Below, in pieces: positions 1-6,653 of a stretch of 22,317 nucleotides of DNA (position 1 is the first letter of the stretch; each line of letters begins with the position of its first letter). Source of the stretch: JOPF133 sp052144935. Lineage in GTDB: Bacteria > Acidobacteriota > Terriglobia > Bryobacterales > Bryobacteraceae. The position numbers and the translations under genes were made by a program. The notes under the pieces are model-generated. The model was not told the DNA's origin and did not search any database. It saw nothing but the letters and a program-made list of their open reading frames with translations. The DNA is taken from contig JBKQPR010000186.1 in NCBI GenBank assembly GCA_052144935.1, forward strand, positions 1 to 22,317, read 5' to 3'.

Positions 1-117
1 GCCGCGCCACTGGAACGCGCCGGCCAGCGGAGGGGAAACGCCCTGCGCGAGGGCCGAAGCGGCCGAAAGCAGTCCGAAGATGGGAAGCCAGTGGAACCGG
101 GCCATGCAGCCCATCAT
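1..117 (-). CDS. N-terminus of a secreted protein, cut by the window edge
   Basis: The minus strand opens with ATG ATG at 117/114 and a further in-frame ATG at 105. It then reads a hydrophobic stretch (HWLPIFGLLSAASALAQG) without a stop to the window edge. This looks like a Sec signal peptide with a probable cut after SALA, followed by a proline/glycine-containing mature start. Only 39 codons are visible, so neither family nor function can be stated. None of the three ATGs has a good Shine-Dalgarno; the one at 105 gives the most ordinary signal-peptide length. The gene is divergent from the antitoxin gene at 203, with about 85 bases between them. Confidence 0.55.
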   Translation of the reverse strand, partial: MMGCMARFHWLPIFGLLSAASALAQGVSPPLAGAFQWRG

Positions 118-202
118 AAAGGAAAACGGGCGAGAGGCCGGGGAGGGGGGCATGAAGGCAGCCACAGCCGCACAAAGGGGGTAGCGCGCTGTACCGGGAT
201 AC

Positions 203-400
203 ATGAGCGACGACATGGGCGATGAGCTGCAGGATCTTCGGAATGCGGGCTACAAGCCTGCTGTCGTCGGGCCGCAGCCTTTTTCGTTCGACGAGATCTT
301 GCGAAACGTCGACCCTGCCCCGGACGAGGAGACGGAACGCTTCGCATCTGCTATTTACGCGGATCGCTGCCAGGAAGCCGGGAATTCCTCGACTGAATGA
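203..400 (+). CDS. VapB-type antitoxin-like small protein
   Basis: A 65-residue acidic protein beginning MSDDMGDELQDLRNAG, with a central VVGPQPFSFDEILR segment. It resembles short proteins found directly upstream of PIN-domain (VapC) toxins. The assignment rests mainly on context: its stop overlaps the next start by four bases (ATGA, 397-400), and the next gene starts like a PIN-domain RNase. In such pairs the antitoxin masks the toxin and usually represses its own promoter. No DNA-binding fold is obvious in this short sequence, so it may neutralise only through protein contact. There is no strong ribosome-binding site before 203. The toxin partner is broken, so this antitoxin may be an orphan. 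Confidence 0.55.
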   Translation: MSDDMGDELQDLRNAGYKPAVVGPQPFSFDEILRNVDPAPDEETERFASAIYADRCQEAGNSSTE

Positions 401-556
401 GCCGGATTGTCGTCGATACCGGCGTCGCCTCCTACCTCTTCAATTGGCACTCACTGGCGCAGCAATACGCCGACGCGTTGCGCGGGTCCGAACCGATTCT
501 GTCCTTCGCTGCGTGGAGTCGAGGACGGGCTGAACGCCGCGACGGATCTCGATTGA
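397..556 (+). pseudogene. vapC PIN-domain toxin with internal deletion
   Basis: The first ~37 codons (MSRIVVDTGVASYLFNWHSL, then AQQYADALRGSEPILSF) match the start of a VapC PIN-domain RNase, including the first metal-binding Asp in VVDT. At about 505-512 the PIN pattern stops abruptly. Continuing in this frame gives arginine-rich sequence running over the downstream antitoxin gene on the other strand. In the +1 frame, bases 512-556 read RGVEDGLNAATDLD then stop, which could be the tail of a PIN protein. A full VapC of this type has about 130 residues, so roughly 75-80 codons, including the remaining acidic active-site residues, are missing. The toxin should be inactive. The exact deletion point and the identity of the tail are inferences. 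Confidence 0.55.
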
Positions 557-594
557 ATATCGCCGTACAATTCCCTCACCAGAGCATCAACTGG

Positions 595-927
595 TCAACT
601 GATTGCCAGCTTGACCGTCTTGCCGGCACGGCTGAGCATTTCCACGAGCGTATCGATGGTGAACTTGGCCGTCTTTTTGTTCACCACGTCGGACACACGC
701 GGGCGCGAGACCATCAGAATCTCGGCGGCCTCGGCCTGCTTTAAGTGGTGTTTCGCAATCCAGACAGACAGCTCTTCCATCAGTTGCTGCTTCAGCAGCC
801 GCGTGTCATTGATCTGTTTGCGAGACGCAGCCTGTAGGCGTTTGGCCTCGTCCGGCGCAAAACCCAGTTCCAGAAAGAGGTTCGCTCCCGGCCTTGTCAC
901 ATGGCGGATTTCGGTGTCGATCTTCAT
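595..927 (-). CDS. higA: HigA-type XRE-family antitoxin
   Basis: A 110-residue DNA-binding antitoxin. The C-terminal half has the helix-turn-helix LKQAEAAEILMVSRPRVSDV followed by VNKKTAKFTIDTLVEMLSRAGK, the pattern of the XRE-like antitoxins that accompany Gp49/HigB toxins. The N-terminal half (IRHVTRPGANLFLELGF) is also typical of this subgroup. The start at 927 (MKIDTEIRHV) was chosen over the longer reading frame because it overlaps the toxin stop by four bases (924-927, ATGA on the minus strand), which implies translational coupling. Toxin-first order is the HigBA arrangement. The protein should bind HigB and repress the shared promoter upstream of the toxin. It looks intact. Confidence 0.85.
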   Translation of the reverse strand: MKIDTEIRHVTRPGANLFLELGFAPDEAKRLQAASRKQINDTRLLKQQLMEELSVWIAKHHLKQAEAAEILMVSRPRVSDVVNKKTAKFTIDTLVEMLSRAGKTVKLAIS

Positions 928-1268
928 TTCTTTTCCTTCCTCGCGTTGACCACGGCGCGATAGCGCGCCGCGGCAATAGCCTTGTTCTGCTTGCTGGTCA
1001 CCTGAGTCTTCTTCTGGAAGCAATGCAGTACGTAGATGGCTTGCTCGAACTTGGCGACGTACATCACCCGGTAGATGCCGCTCGCGTCCTGGATGCGAAT
1101 CTCTCTTATACCGGCGCCCACATCGTCGAACGGCTTCCAGTCGGCCGGCTCAAGCCCGGCCTGGACCTTCCCCAACTGGAAGCCCGCTTCTTTCCGGGCG
1201 TCTTTTGGGAATGCCAGCAGATCGCCGTAGGCAGACCCTACCCAACGGATCTGTTTTTCATCGTCCAT
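924..1268 (-). CDS. higB: HigB/RelE-family toxin (phage Gp49-like)
   Basis: A 114-residue basic protein of the phage-derived Gp49-like / HigB family, which act as ribosome-dependent mRNA endonucleases. Recognisable blocks are IRWVGSAYGDLLAFPKDAR near the N-terminus, LEPADWKPFDDVGAGIREIRI in the middle, and YRVMYVAKFEQAIYVLHCFQKK before a lysine-rich tail. Length and order of blocks are normal and there is no internal stop, so the toxin looks intact, unlike both vapC copies in this window. It is the first gene of the higBA operon and is coupled to higA. The start ATG at 1268 has no Shine-Dalgarno and lies only about 14 bases after the predicted transcription start, so translation may be nearly leaderless. 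Confidence 0.85.
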   Translation of the reverse strand: MDDEKQIRWVGSAYGDLLAFPKDARKEAGFQLGKVQAGLEPADWKPFDDVGAGIREIRIQDASGIYRVMYVAKFEQAIYVLHCFQKKTQVTSKQNKAIAAARYRAVVNARKEKK

Positions 1269-1271
1269 ACA

Positions 1272-1316
1272 ACCGGCATGTATAAAATCTTATACGCGCC
1301 TGCCGGTGCAAGTCAA
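1272..1316 (-). promoter_or_regulatory. higBA promoter overlapping a nested palindromic operator
   Basis: On the minus strand TTGACT (1316-1311) and TATAAG (1294-1289) are separated by 16 bases, a good sigma70 promoter firing toward higB. The -10 box lies inside a perfect palindrome, GTATAA-AATC-TTATAC (1280-1295). A second inverted repeat, ACCGGCA (1272-1278) and TGCCGGT (1301-1307), flanks it slightly off centre. This is the expected layout for autoregulation by the HigA or HigBA complex. The boxes and repeats are seen directly; their role is inferred. Confidence 0.7.
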
Positions 1317-1719
1317 GGTGCTTGGTGAATGATGCTCGGTGAACGATGATCGGCAGGGCGTGGGCCGCGCTGTCAACAGAGAACGCCAAAGTTGGAAAGT
1401 CGCACTCCTGGGCCCCGGTTGATGGCTCCCCGGAGCCTTGGTTTCCAACCACCTCTCCACCTGCGGGCGGCGACGCCGCCTCGGTCTCCTCGGGATCGAC
1501 TCGTTTGCCGGGAGCCGTCCACCCGCCGGCCGGGCAAGGCGCCGGCAACTTCATAAACCGTAGGCCACCCCTTTCCCAACCGCGATTCCGATTTCTGGTC
1601 TCGTCAGGTTCACGGTCTTCACGTTTGCATCCCGGTGCCCCTAGCGGCTTGTTACTGTGGGAGAGTCGGGCGGCAATCTGGTAACGTCTCCGCCGACGGA
1701 TTGACCAAGGAGCACAATC
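1317..1719. other. Non-coding gap between higBA and the GH20 gene
   Basis: No convincing gene lies in these 400 bases. There are small inverted repeats: GTTGGAAA (1391-1398) with TTTCCAAC (1442-1449), GGCTCC-CC-GGAGCC, and GGCGGC-GAC-GCCGCC. The last is only a few bases long and is not followed by a T-run. The region must hold the promoter for the hexosaminidase gene, but no strong -35/-10 pair could be picked out. A clear Shine-Dalgarno (AAGGAG, 1707-1712) precedes that gene. Confidence 0.5.
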
Positions 1720-3891
1720 ATGCGTGTACCAATGATGCTTTTCATGCTGGCGGGCGGCGCAAGTCCGGCCCTCTTCGCTGCCGGGCCGGCTCTCATGCCG
1801 ATGCCGGTCAAAGTGCAGGCCGCACCGGGAAAGTTTGCGATCGACGCGAATTTTGTAGTGGAGACTGTGGGCGGCGCCAACGCCCGCCTGGCGCCGGCGG
1901 TACGATCGTTTCTCTCCCGTGTGTCGCGCCAGACCGGCGTGCTTTACGCGCCGGCGGGGGGCCCACTGGGCCCGCCGGCGGCGAGCGCCCGGCGATTGAC
2001 GATCGACTGCGCGGGCGGGCCCGAGTATCCCTCGCTTGGCGAGGATGAATCGTACACCCTGGATGTCTCCGATGCCGAGGCCCGCATCAAGGCCGCCACC
2101 GCGGAAGGCGCCATCCATGGCCTCGCCACGTTCGCGCAGTTGATTCTGCCCGGACCGGACGGTTTCCAGGTCGCCGGGGTCCACATCGAAGACCGGCCGC
2201 GATTCCCATGGCGCGGGCTGATGCTGGACGTTTGCCGTCACTGGATGCCGGTTGAGGTCGTCAAGCGGAATCTGGAGGCCATGGCGGCGGTGAAGCTCAA
2301 CGTGCTGCACTGGCACCTCTCCGAAGATCAGGGCTTCCGCGTCGAGAGCAAGCGCTATCCCCGGCTCCACGAGATGGGATCGAACGGCGACTACTACACG
2401 CAGGACCAGGTTCGTGAGATCGTGGCCTGCGCCCGGGACCTCGGCATCCGCGTGGTTCCCGAGTTCGACGTGCCGGGGCACAGCGGGGCATGGTTCATGG
2501 GATATCCCGAACTCTCCGCCGCGGTGCCCCCTGGGTCCGGGCCTTTCTCGCTCGGAGGCCGGGGCGCGCCCTCGGAGATGGACCCGTCCAAGGAGAGCAC
2601 CTACACGTTCCTCGACGGCTTTATCGGCGAGATGGCGCAGCTCTTTCCGGATCCCTACTACCACATCGGCGGCGACGAAGTGAATCCCAGGGCCTGGAAC
2701 CAGTCCGAGAGCATCCAAGCCTTTGCCAAGGAGCATGGGCTGAAGGATGCGCCCGCCATCCAGGTGTATTTCAACCAGCGCCTTCTGAAGATCGTTCAGA
2801 AGTATGGCAAGACCATGGTGGGATGGGACGAGATTCTGGTTCCCGGGCTTCCCACCGATGCGGTGATCCAGTCGTGGCGCGGGCAGAAGTCGCTGTCCGA
2901 GGCGGCTTCCAAGGGATATCGCGGCATCCTCTCCTGGGGATACTATCTGGATCATCTGAGCCCCGCCTCGTTCCACTACGCCGTGGACCCGCTGGGCGGG
3001 CCCGACGCGGCCAGCCTCACGCCCGAGCAAGCCTCGCGAATCATGGGCGGCGAGGCCTGCATGTGGGCCGAGTTGGTTGGTCCCGAAACGGTGGATTCGC
3101 GCATCTGGCCGCGCACGGCGGCGATTGCGGAGAGGCTGTGGTCATCCAGGGACCTCACCGACGTGGACGCGATGTACAGCCGCCTGGAGGCCGTGAGCCG
3201 CAATCTGGAATTCACCGGTGCGATGCATCGCGCCTACTATCAGCCCATGCTGGACCGGATCGCCGGCAGCCAGCCGGTTGGGCCGCTGCGTGTTCTGGCG
3301 GACGTCATTGAGGCGCTTGGGTTGGGCACGGGGCGCACCGGACGGCCCACCGGAACGATGCCCGTCAACCGGTTTGTGGATGCCTGTCTGCCCGAAAGCG
3401 ATCTGGCGCGGTCCATGGAGCTGGCCGCCCGGAGATTTGTGGCCAACCCCGCGGGTGATCGGGCCGGCGAGGCCCTGTTGCGGCGGCAGTTTGAAACCTG
3501 GGCCGCCAACGATGCACTGTTCCAGCCCCTGGCGGAGAATAACAAGCTGCTGGCGGAGGTGGCGCCGCTGTCGAAGGACCTTGCGGCGCTCGGAGAAGCC
3601 GGGATCAGGATGCTGGATTACCTTACGCCGCATCCCGCTGAGCCAACCGGCGCGAACCAAAAGAAGCTCAGTGGCAAGGCCAAAAAAGCGGAGCTGGCGG
3701 CGCAGAAAGCGGCGCAAGCGGCCAAAAAGGACTGGCTCACCAAGGAGAATGCCGAGCTGGCGCGCCTCGCGCAGCCCCCACGCCGCGGCGGCGGGGGCGG
3801 CGGCGGCGCCGGACAAAGCCCCTCGGCGGATGTGCGGCTGGCGGCCTTCCGCCCGGTCAAGGTGCTGGCCGGCGCGCTGGCAACCAAGTAG
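1720..3891 (+). CDS. Secreted beta-N-acetylhexosaminidase, GH20
   Basis: A 723-residue glycoside hydrolase family 20 enzyme (EC 3.2.1.52 type) that removes terminal N-acetylhexosamine from chitin-like or glycan chains by substrate-assisted catalysis. Residues 1-20 form a signal peptide. A GH20b-like domain follows to about 155. The catalytic barrel starts at RFPWRG (161-166) and contains LNVLHWHLSEDQGFR, VVPEFDVPGHSGA, the catalytic pair Asp319-Glu320 in HIGGDEV, GWDEIL, SWGYYLD, GGEACMWAELV and WPRTAAIAERLW. AAGGAG lies seven bases before the ATG. The last ~200 residues are not a standard GH20 part: they include a lysine/alanine-rich helical stretch (about 646-685) and a glycine run near 690. 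No sugar-utilisation operon is attached; the gene stands alone between two toxin-antitoxin loci. Confidence 0.92.
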   Translation: MRVPMMLFMLAGGASPALFAAGPALMPMPVKVQAAPGKFAIDANFVVETVGGANARLAPAVRSFLSRVSRQTGVLYAPAGGPLGPPAASARRLTIDCAGGPEYPSLGEDESYTLDVSDAEARIKAATAEGAIHGLATFAQLILPGPDGFQVAGVHIEDRPRFPWRGLMLDVCRHWMPVEVVKRNLEAMAAVKLNVLHWHLSEDQGFRVESKRYPRLHEMGSNGDYYTQDQVREIVACARDLGIRVVPEFDVPGHSGAWFMGYPELSAAVPPGSGPFSLGGRGAPSEMDPSKESTYTFLDGFIGEMAQLFPDPYYHIGGDEVNPRAWNQSESIQAFAKEHGLKDAPAIQVYFNQRLLKIVQKYGKTMVGWDEILVPGLPTDAVIQSWRGQKSLSEAASKGYRGILSWGYYLDHLSPASFHYAVDPLGGPDAASLTPEQASRIMGGEACMWAELVGPETVDSRIWPRTAAIAERLWSSRDLTDVDAMYSRLEAVSRNLEFTGAMHRAYYQPMLDRIAGSQPVGPLRVLADVIEALGLGTGRTGRPTGTMPVNRFVDACLPESDLARSMELAARRFVANPAGDRAGEALLRRQFETWAANDALFQPLAENNKLLAEVAPLSKDLAALGEAGIRMLDYLTPHPAEPTGANQKKLSGKAKKAELAAQKAAQAAKKDWLTKENAELARLAQPPRRGGGGGGGAGQSPSADVRLAAFRPVKVLAGALATK

Positions 3892-4304
3892 GCCGGGCTC
3901 CGAACAGCCATCAGAGCCGGGACCAGGGGGCGCCCCGTGAGGGAGCGGCACAGGAATCGCTAAGAGCATCCAGCACTCGTGGGACAGGCGCTTCCGCCTG
4001 CCAACCGATTCCGTTACAGCTCCTGATCTGAGGGTGGAAATCCCCTGCGACTACGCCGCCGACGCGAGAGGCTTCGTTCCACACTGGGTAGGTTTTGGCA
4101 CACCGCTTTCGTGCGTCCCGACCGGCGCGCCGGAGGATCGGCAGGGCCGGGTTAGTCTTGCGTCAGAAATTCAGATGTGACCCCAGTAAAGCCCCCCGCC
4201 AGTGTTCCGTCCGGGGCCGTGGCCCGCCTCTCATGCTTTTCCGGCGCGTGACGTGAAGCGCCAACCGTACTGAAAAAGCTTACGATGAAGGGAAGGTAAA
4301 CGTC
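3892..4304. other. Non-coding gap with repeat copies
   Basis: No gene is visible. The gap holds one copy of a dispersed repeat (3914-3948) and a GC hairpin, CAGGCG-CTTC-CGCCTG (3985-4000), with TGGGA before it and CCA after it, of a REP-like kind. The hairpin has no T-run, so a terminator role for the hexosaminidase gene is possible but unproved. The rest shows nothing recognisable apart from the purine-rich ribosome-binding site (GAAGG, 4292-4296) of the next gene. Confidence 0.5.
3914..3948 (+). repeat. Dispersed repeat, copy 1 (half-element)
   Basis: These 35 bases match 17383-17417 at 32 positions (GAGCCGGG-CCAGGGGGC-CCCCGT-AGGGAGCGG). Here it lies 20 bases after a stop codon and lacks the inverted partner arm present at the second copy. 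It looks like one arm of a REP-type palindromic element. Confidence 0.65.
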
Positions 4305-4553
4305 ATGCACCTCGAAATCCATAAGCCCGAGCTTGAACAGCGTGTGCGCCGGCAAATTCAGGGCGGCCAATTTCACGATGTTGACGAGCTGCTGACCAAG
4401 GCGCTTGACGCGCTCGGACAGGCAACCGCCGCGGCGCCGGTGACGGCAACCGGTGCGGTGGTGCTCGCGGCGTTACAGGCTTCGCCATATCGGGACATCG
4501 ATCTCACGCCGCCCCGCCTGCGCCTCACAAATGTGCGGGATGTCGTGATCTGA
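4305..4553 (+). CDS. Antitoxin partner of a FitB-like VapC
   Basis: An 82-residue protein. The N-terminal part, MHLEIHKPELEQRVRRQIQG followed by GQFHDVDELLTKAL, fits a ribbon-helix-helix-like antitoxin of the ParD/VapB sort: one beta-strand, then two helices. The C-terminal part, including ALQASPYRDIDLTPPRLRL, is the segment that usually wraps the toxin. Its TGA stop overlaps the ATG of the following PIN-domain gene by one base (TGATG, 4551-4555), the normal coupling in such loci. GAAGG sits eight bases before the start. It looks intact, although the toxin after it is truncated. Confidence 0.7.
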   Translation: MHLEIHKPELEQRVRRQIQGGQFHDVDELLTKALDALGQATAAAPVTATGAVVLAALQASPYRDIDLTPPRLRLTNVRDVVI

Positions 4554-4777
4554 TGGCGTGGTTGCTGGACACCAATATTCTATCGGAAGGGCGGAAGCCA
4601 AGACCGGAGCCGGGAGTGACCGCCTTTTACGACACGCAGCCGCTCAACCAGCTCTATATCAGCGTCGTAAGTATCGCTGAAATTCGCTTCGGCATTGAGC
4701 TTCAGGAAGACCCGGCGCGGCGCGCCGAGTTGAATGAATGGCTGACGCCGACACTGCGGCCGGCATTCGCAGGCGGA
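4553..4777 (+). pseudogene. vapC (FitB-like PIN domain), C-terminally truncated
   Basis: The first ~75 residues are a PIN-domain RNase of the FitB-like VapC group: MAWLLDTNILSEGRKPRPEP with the first active-site Asp, ISVVSIAEIRFGIELQEDPA with the conserved Glu, and RRAELNEWLTPTLRPAF. A full protein has about 140 residues. The last ~60, which carry the remaining acidic metal ligands, are absent. After about 4777 the frame continues in unrelated basic sequence and runs without a stop into the MFS transporter, so the formal reading frame (4553-6226) is a 557-residue fusion. The toxin is expected to be inactive. Confidence 0.65.
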
Positions 4778-4867
4778 TTGACTTCTTTGGCCGGCAGACC
4801 GCGGCGGCCCGCCTCGCGGCGCGCAGGAGAGCGCCGTGCAGCGTTTCCCGATATACTCACCAGAGGC

Positions 4868-6226
4868 ATGACCTCGGGACAGCAGGCCAACACCAATCCC
4901 AGAGCCGCTGCCGATGAGGCGCTGCCGGTTCGCACCCGAAAACGCGTCACGCGCCGCCTGATCCCCTATCTGATGTTCATCTACCTGCTGGCCTATCTGG
5001 ATCGCGCCAATGTCGGGGTGGCCAAGCTCGGGATGCAGAAGGACCTGAATTTCAACGACGCGGTGATCGGTTTCGGTGCGGGAATCTTCTTCATCGGCTA
5101 TCTCCTGCTGGACATTCCGGGCAGCCTGATTGTGGAGCGCTGGAGCGCTCGCAAATGGATCGCGCGCATCATGGTTTCCTGGGGGCTGGTGGCGGCGCTG
5201 ATGGGCTTGCTGGGAGCTCCGCTGTTCGGCTCTCTTCGCCTCACCACGCAGTTCTACAGCTTGCGGCTGCTGCTGGGGATTGCCGAGGCGGGCTTCTTTC
5301 CCGGCGTCATCGTTTACCTTTCGCACTGGTACAGGGTAGAAGACCGCGCCAGGGCGAAGGCGTACTTCATGGTGACGCAGCCCCTCGCGGTCGCCATCGG
5401 GATCCCGATTTCGCGCTGGATTCTGGACCACGTAGCCTGGGCCGGCCTCTCCGGCTGGCGCTGGGTGTTCATCCTGGAGGGTCTTCCTCCGGTGCTGATG
5501 GGCTTCGTCACCCTGTTTTATCTGACGGACCGGCCTCACGAGGCCCGCTGGCTTCCCGAAGGCGAGAAGCAGTGGTTGATGGCCGAGTTGAAGGCGGAGG
5601 AGGACCGCAAGGTTTCGTTGGGGCGCGTGCGCGTGACGGATGCGCTGCGGCGCCCGCAGACTTACCTGCTGATCGCCGTCTTCTTCCTGATCGTGACCGG
5701 CAACCAGGCGCTGATCTTTTTTCTGCCGTCGATCACGGAAAACATGAAGAGCCTGCCGGTCGCGATGCGCTCCCTAGCCGCCGGCGCGCCTTACGCTTGC
5801 AGCGCGCTGGGCATTCTACTAAACGGCATGTGGGCGCACCGGACAGGCCAACTTCGGTGGCATACGGCAGTGCCGATGCTGGCCACGGGAATCTCGCTGG
5901 GGCTGGCGGTTCTCGCGGGCGACCGCGTTTGGCTCATGATGGGCATGTTTTGTCTGGCGGGCTTCACGTCCCAGGCCTACCTTCCCGCCTTCTTTACCTT
6001 GCCCACCACGATGCTGGGCAAGTCGGCCGCCGCCACGGCGATCGGGCTGATCCAACTGGGCAATCTGGGTGGGCTCGCAGGACCTTGGCTTTTCGGTTAT
6101 CTTAGAACCATTACCGGCCGGTACGACGCGGGCTTGTGGGTGCTGGCCGGGTGCATGCTGTTGGCGGGCGCGCTGGCCACGCAGATCCGCATCGCGCGCG
6201 CGCGCGGTGCGGCGCCATTGAAATGA
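4868..6226 (+). CDS. MFS transporter, anion:cation symporter family (sugar-acid uptake)
   Basis: A major facilitator protein of the anion:cation symporter family, whose members import hexuronates, glucarate, galactonate, tartrate or phthalate. The hallmark YLLAYLDRANVGVAKLGMQ follows the first membrane segment. Further signatures are the GYLLLDIPGSLIVERWSARKW loop, AEAGFFPGVIVYLSHWY and the FYLTDRPHEA end of the first half. From the ATG at 4868 the protein has 452 residues, the usual size for twelve segments. The open frame begins upstream at 4553 inside a truncated vapC, but residues before 4868 are not transporter sequence. The ATG at 4868 has AGAGG only one base upstream and a TATACT eleven bases upstream, so the true start and any private promoter are uncertain. 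The dehydratase downstream supports a sugar-acid substrate. Confidence 0.85.
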   Translation: MTSGQQANTNPRAAADEALPVRTRKRVTRRLIPYLMFIYLLAYLDRANVGVAKLGMQKDLNFNDAVIGFGAGIFFIGYLLLDIPGSLIVERWSARKWIARIMVSWGLVAALMGLLGAPLFGSLRLTTQFYSLRLLLGIAEAGFFPGVIVYLSHWYRVEDRARAKAYFMVTQPLAVAIGIPISRWILDHVAWAGLSGWRWVFILEGLPPVLMGFVTLFYLTDRPHEARWLPEGEKQWLMAELKAEEDRKVSLGRVRVTDALRRPQTYLLIAVFFLIVTGNQALIFFLPSITENMKSLPVAMRSLAAGAPYACSALGILLNGMWAHRTGQLRWHTAVPMLATGISLGLAVLAGDRVWLMMGMFCLAGFTSQAYLPAFFTLPTTMLGKSAAATAIGLIQLGNLGGLAGPWLFGYLRTITGRYDAGLWVLAGCMLLAGALATQIRIARARGAAPLK

Positions 6227-6239
6227 AGAGATTCAAAAC

Positions 6240-6653
6240 ATGGAAATGCACCCCCAAACGCCCCTAAGAGAGAGGCTAAACTGCGTGATGGAGAAGTATC
6301 GCTGGCATTGGCAATTCGTTGGCATGCCCGTGACCGAGCCGAATCAGCCAGGGGCGATGGGCGACACAATGCTTCATTTCGCCGTCGAGGCCGGAGCGCT
6401 TGACGACATCGACGTGCTCGTGGCCAGCGGTGCGAACGTGAATGCGGTTGGTGACATTGGCGACACGCCATTCGATAGCGCAGCACTCACCGGGGGCGCC
6501 GCATCCGCAAAGAAGCTTCTCGATCTGGGAGCCGACCCGAACATGAAGAACGAATTCGGCCAGACAGCGACAGATGTCGCCAGCCTGGGCGACCGGCCCC
6601 ATCTCGCCGGGATTTTGAAGACCTATCGCCCGCGACGGCAGCTTTACAAATGA
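6240..6653 (+). CDS. Small ankyrin-repeat protein
   Basis: A 137-residue protein with about three ankyrin repeats: MGDTMLHFAVEAGALDDIDV, then LVASGANVNAVGDIGDTPFD, then LLDLGADPNMKNEFGQTATD. There is no signal peptide or membrane segment, so it is probably cytoplasmic and binds another protein. It starts 14 bases after the transporter stop and its own stop overlaps the dehydratase start by four bases (ATGA, 6650-6653), so it sits in the middle of a catabolic operon. Small ankyrin proteins are widespread and have no fixed role; the tight coupling suggests a helper or regulator of the neighbouring enzymes, but nothing in the sequence shows which. There is no strong ribosome-binding site before 6240. 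Confidence 0.75.
   Translation: MEMHPQTPLRERLNCVMEKYRWHWQFVGMPVTEPNQPGAMGDTMLHFAVEAGALDDIDVLVASGANVNAVGDIGDTPFDSAALTGGAASAKKLLDLGADPNMKNEFGQTATDVASLGDRPHLAGILKTYRPRRQLYK

Noticed and set aside
1258..3030. 590-codon open frame on the minus strand
   Set aside because: It lies antisense to the GH20 gene, has no recognisable domain, and its codons are explained by the high GC third position of the real gene.
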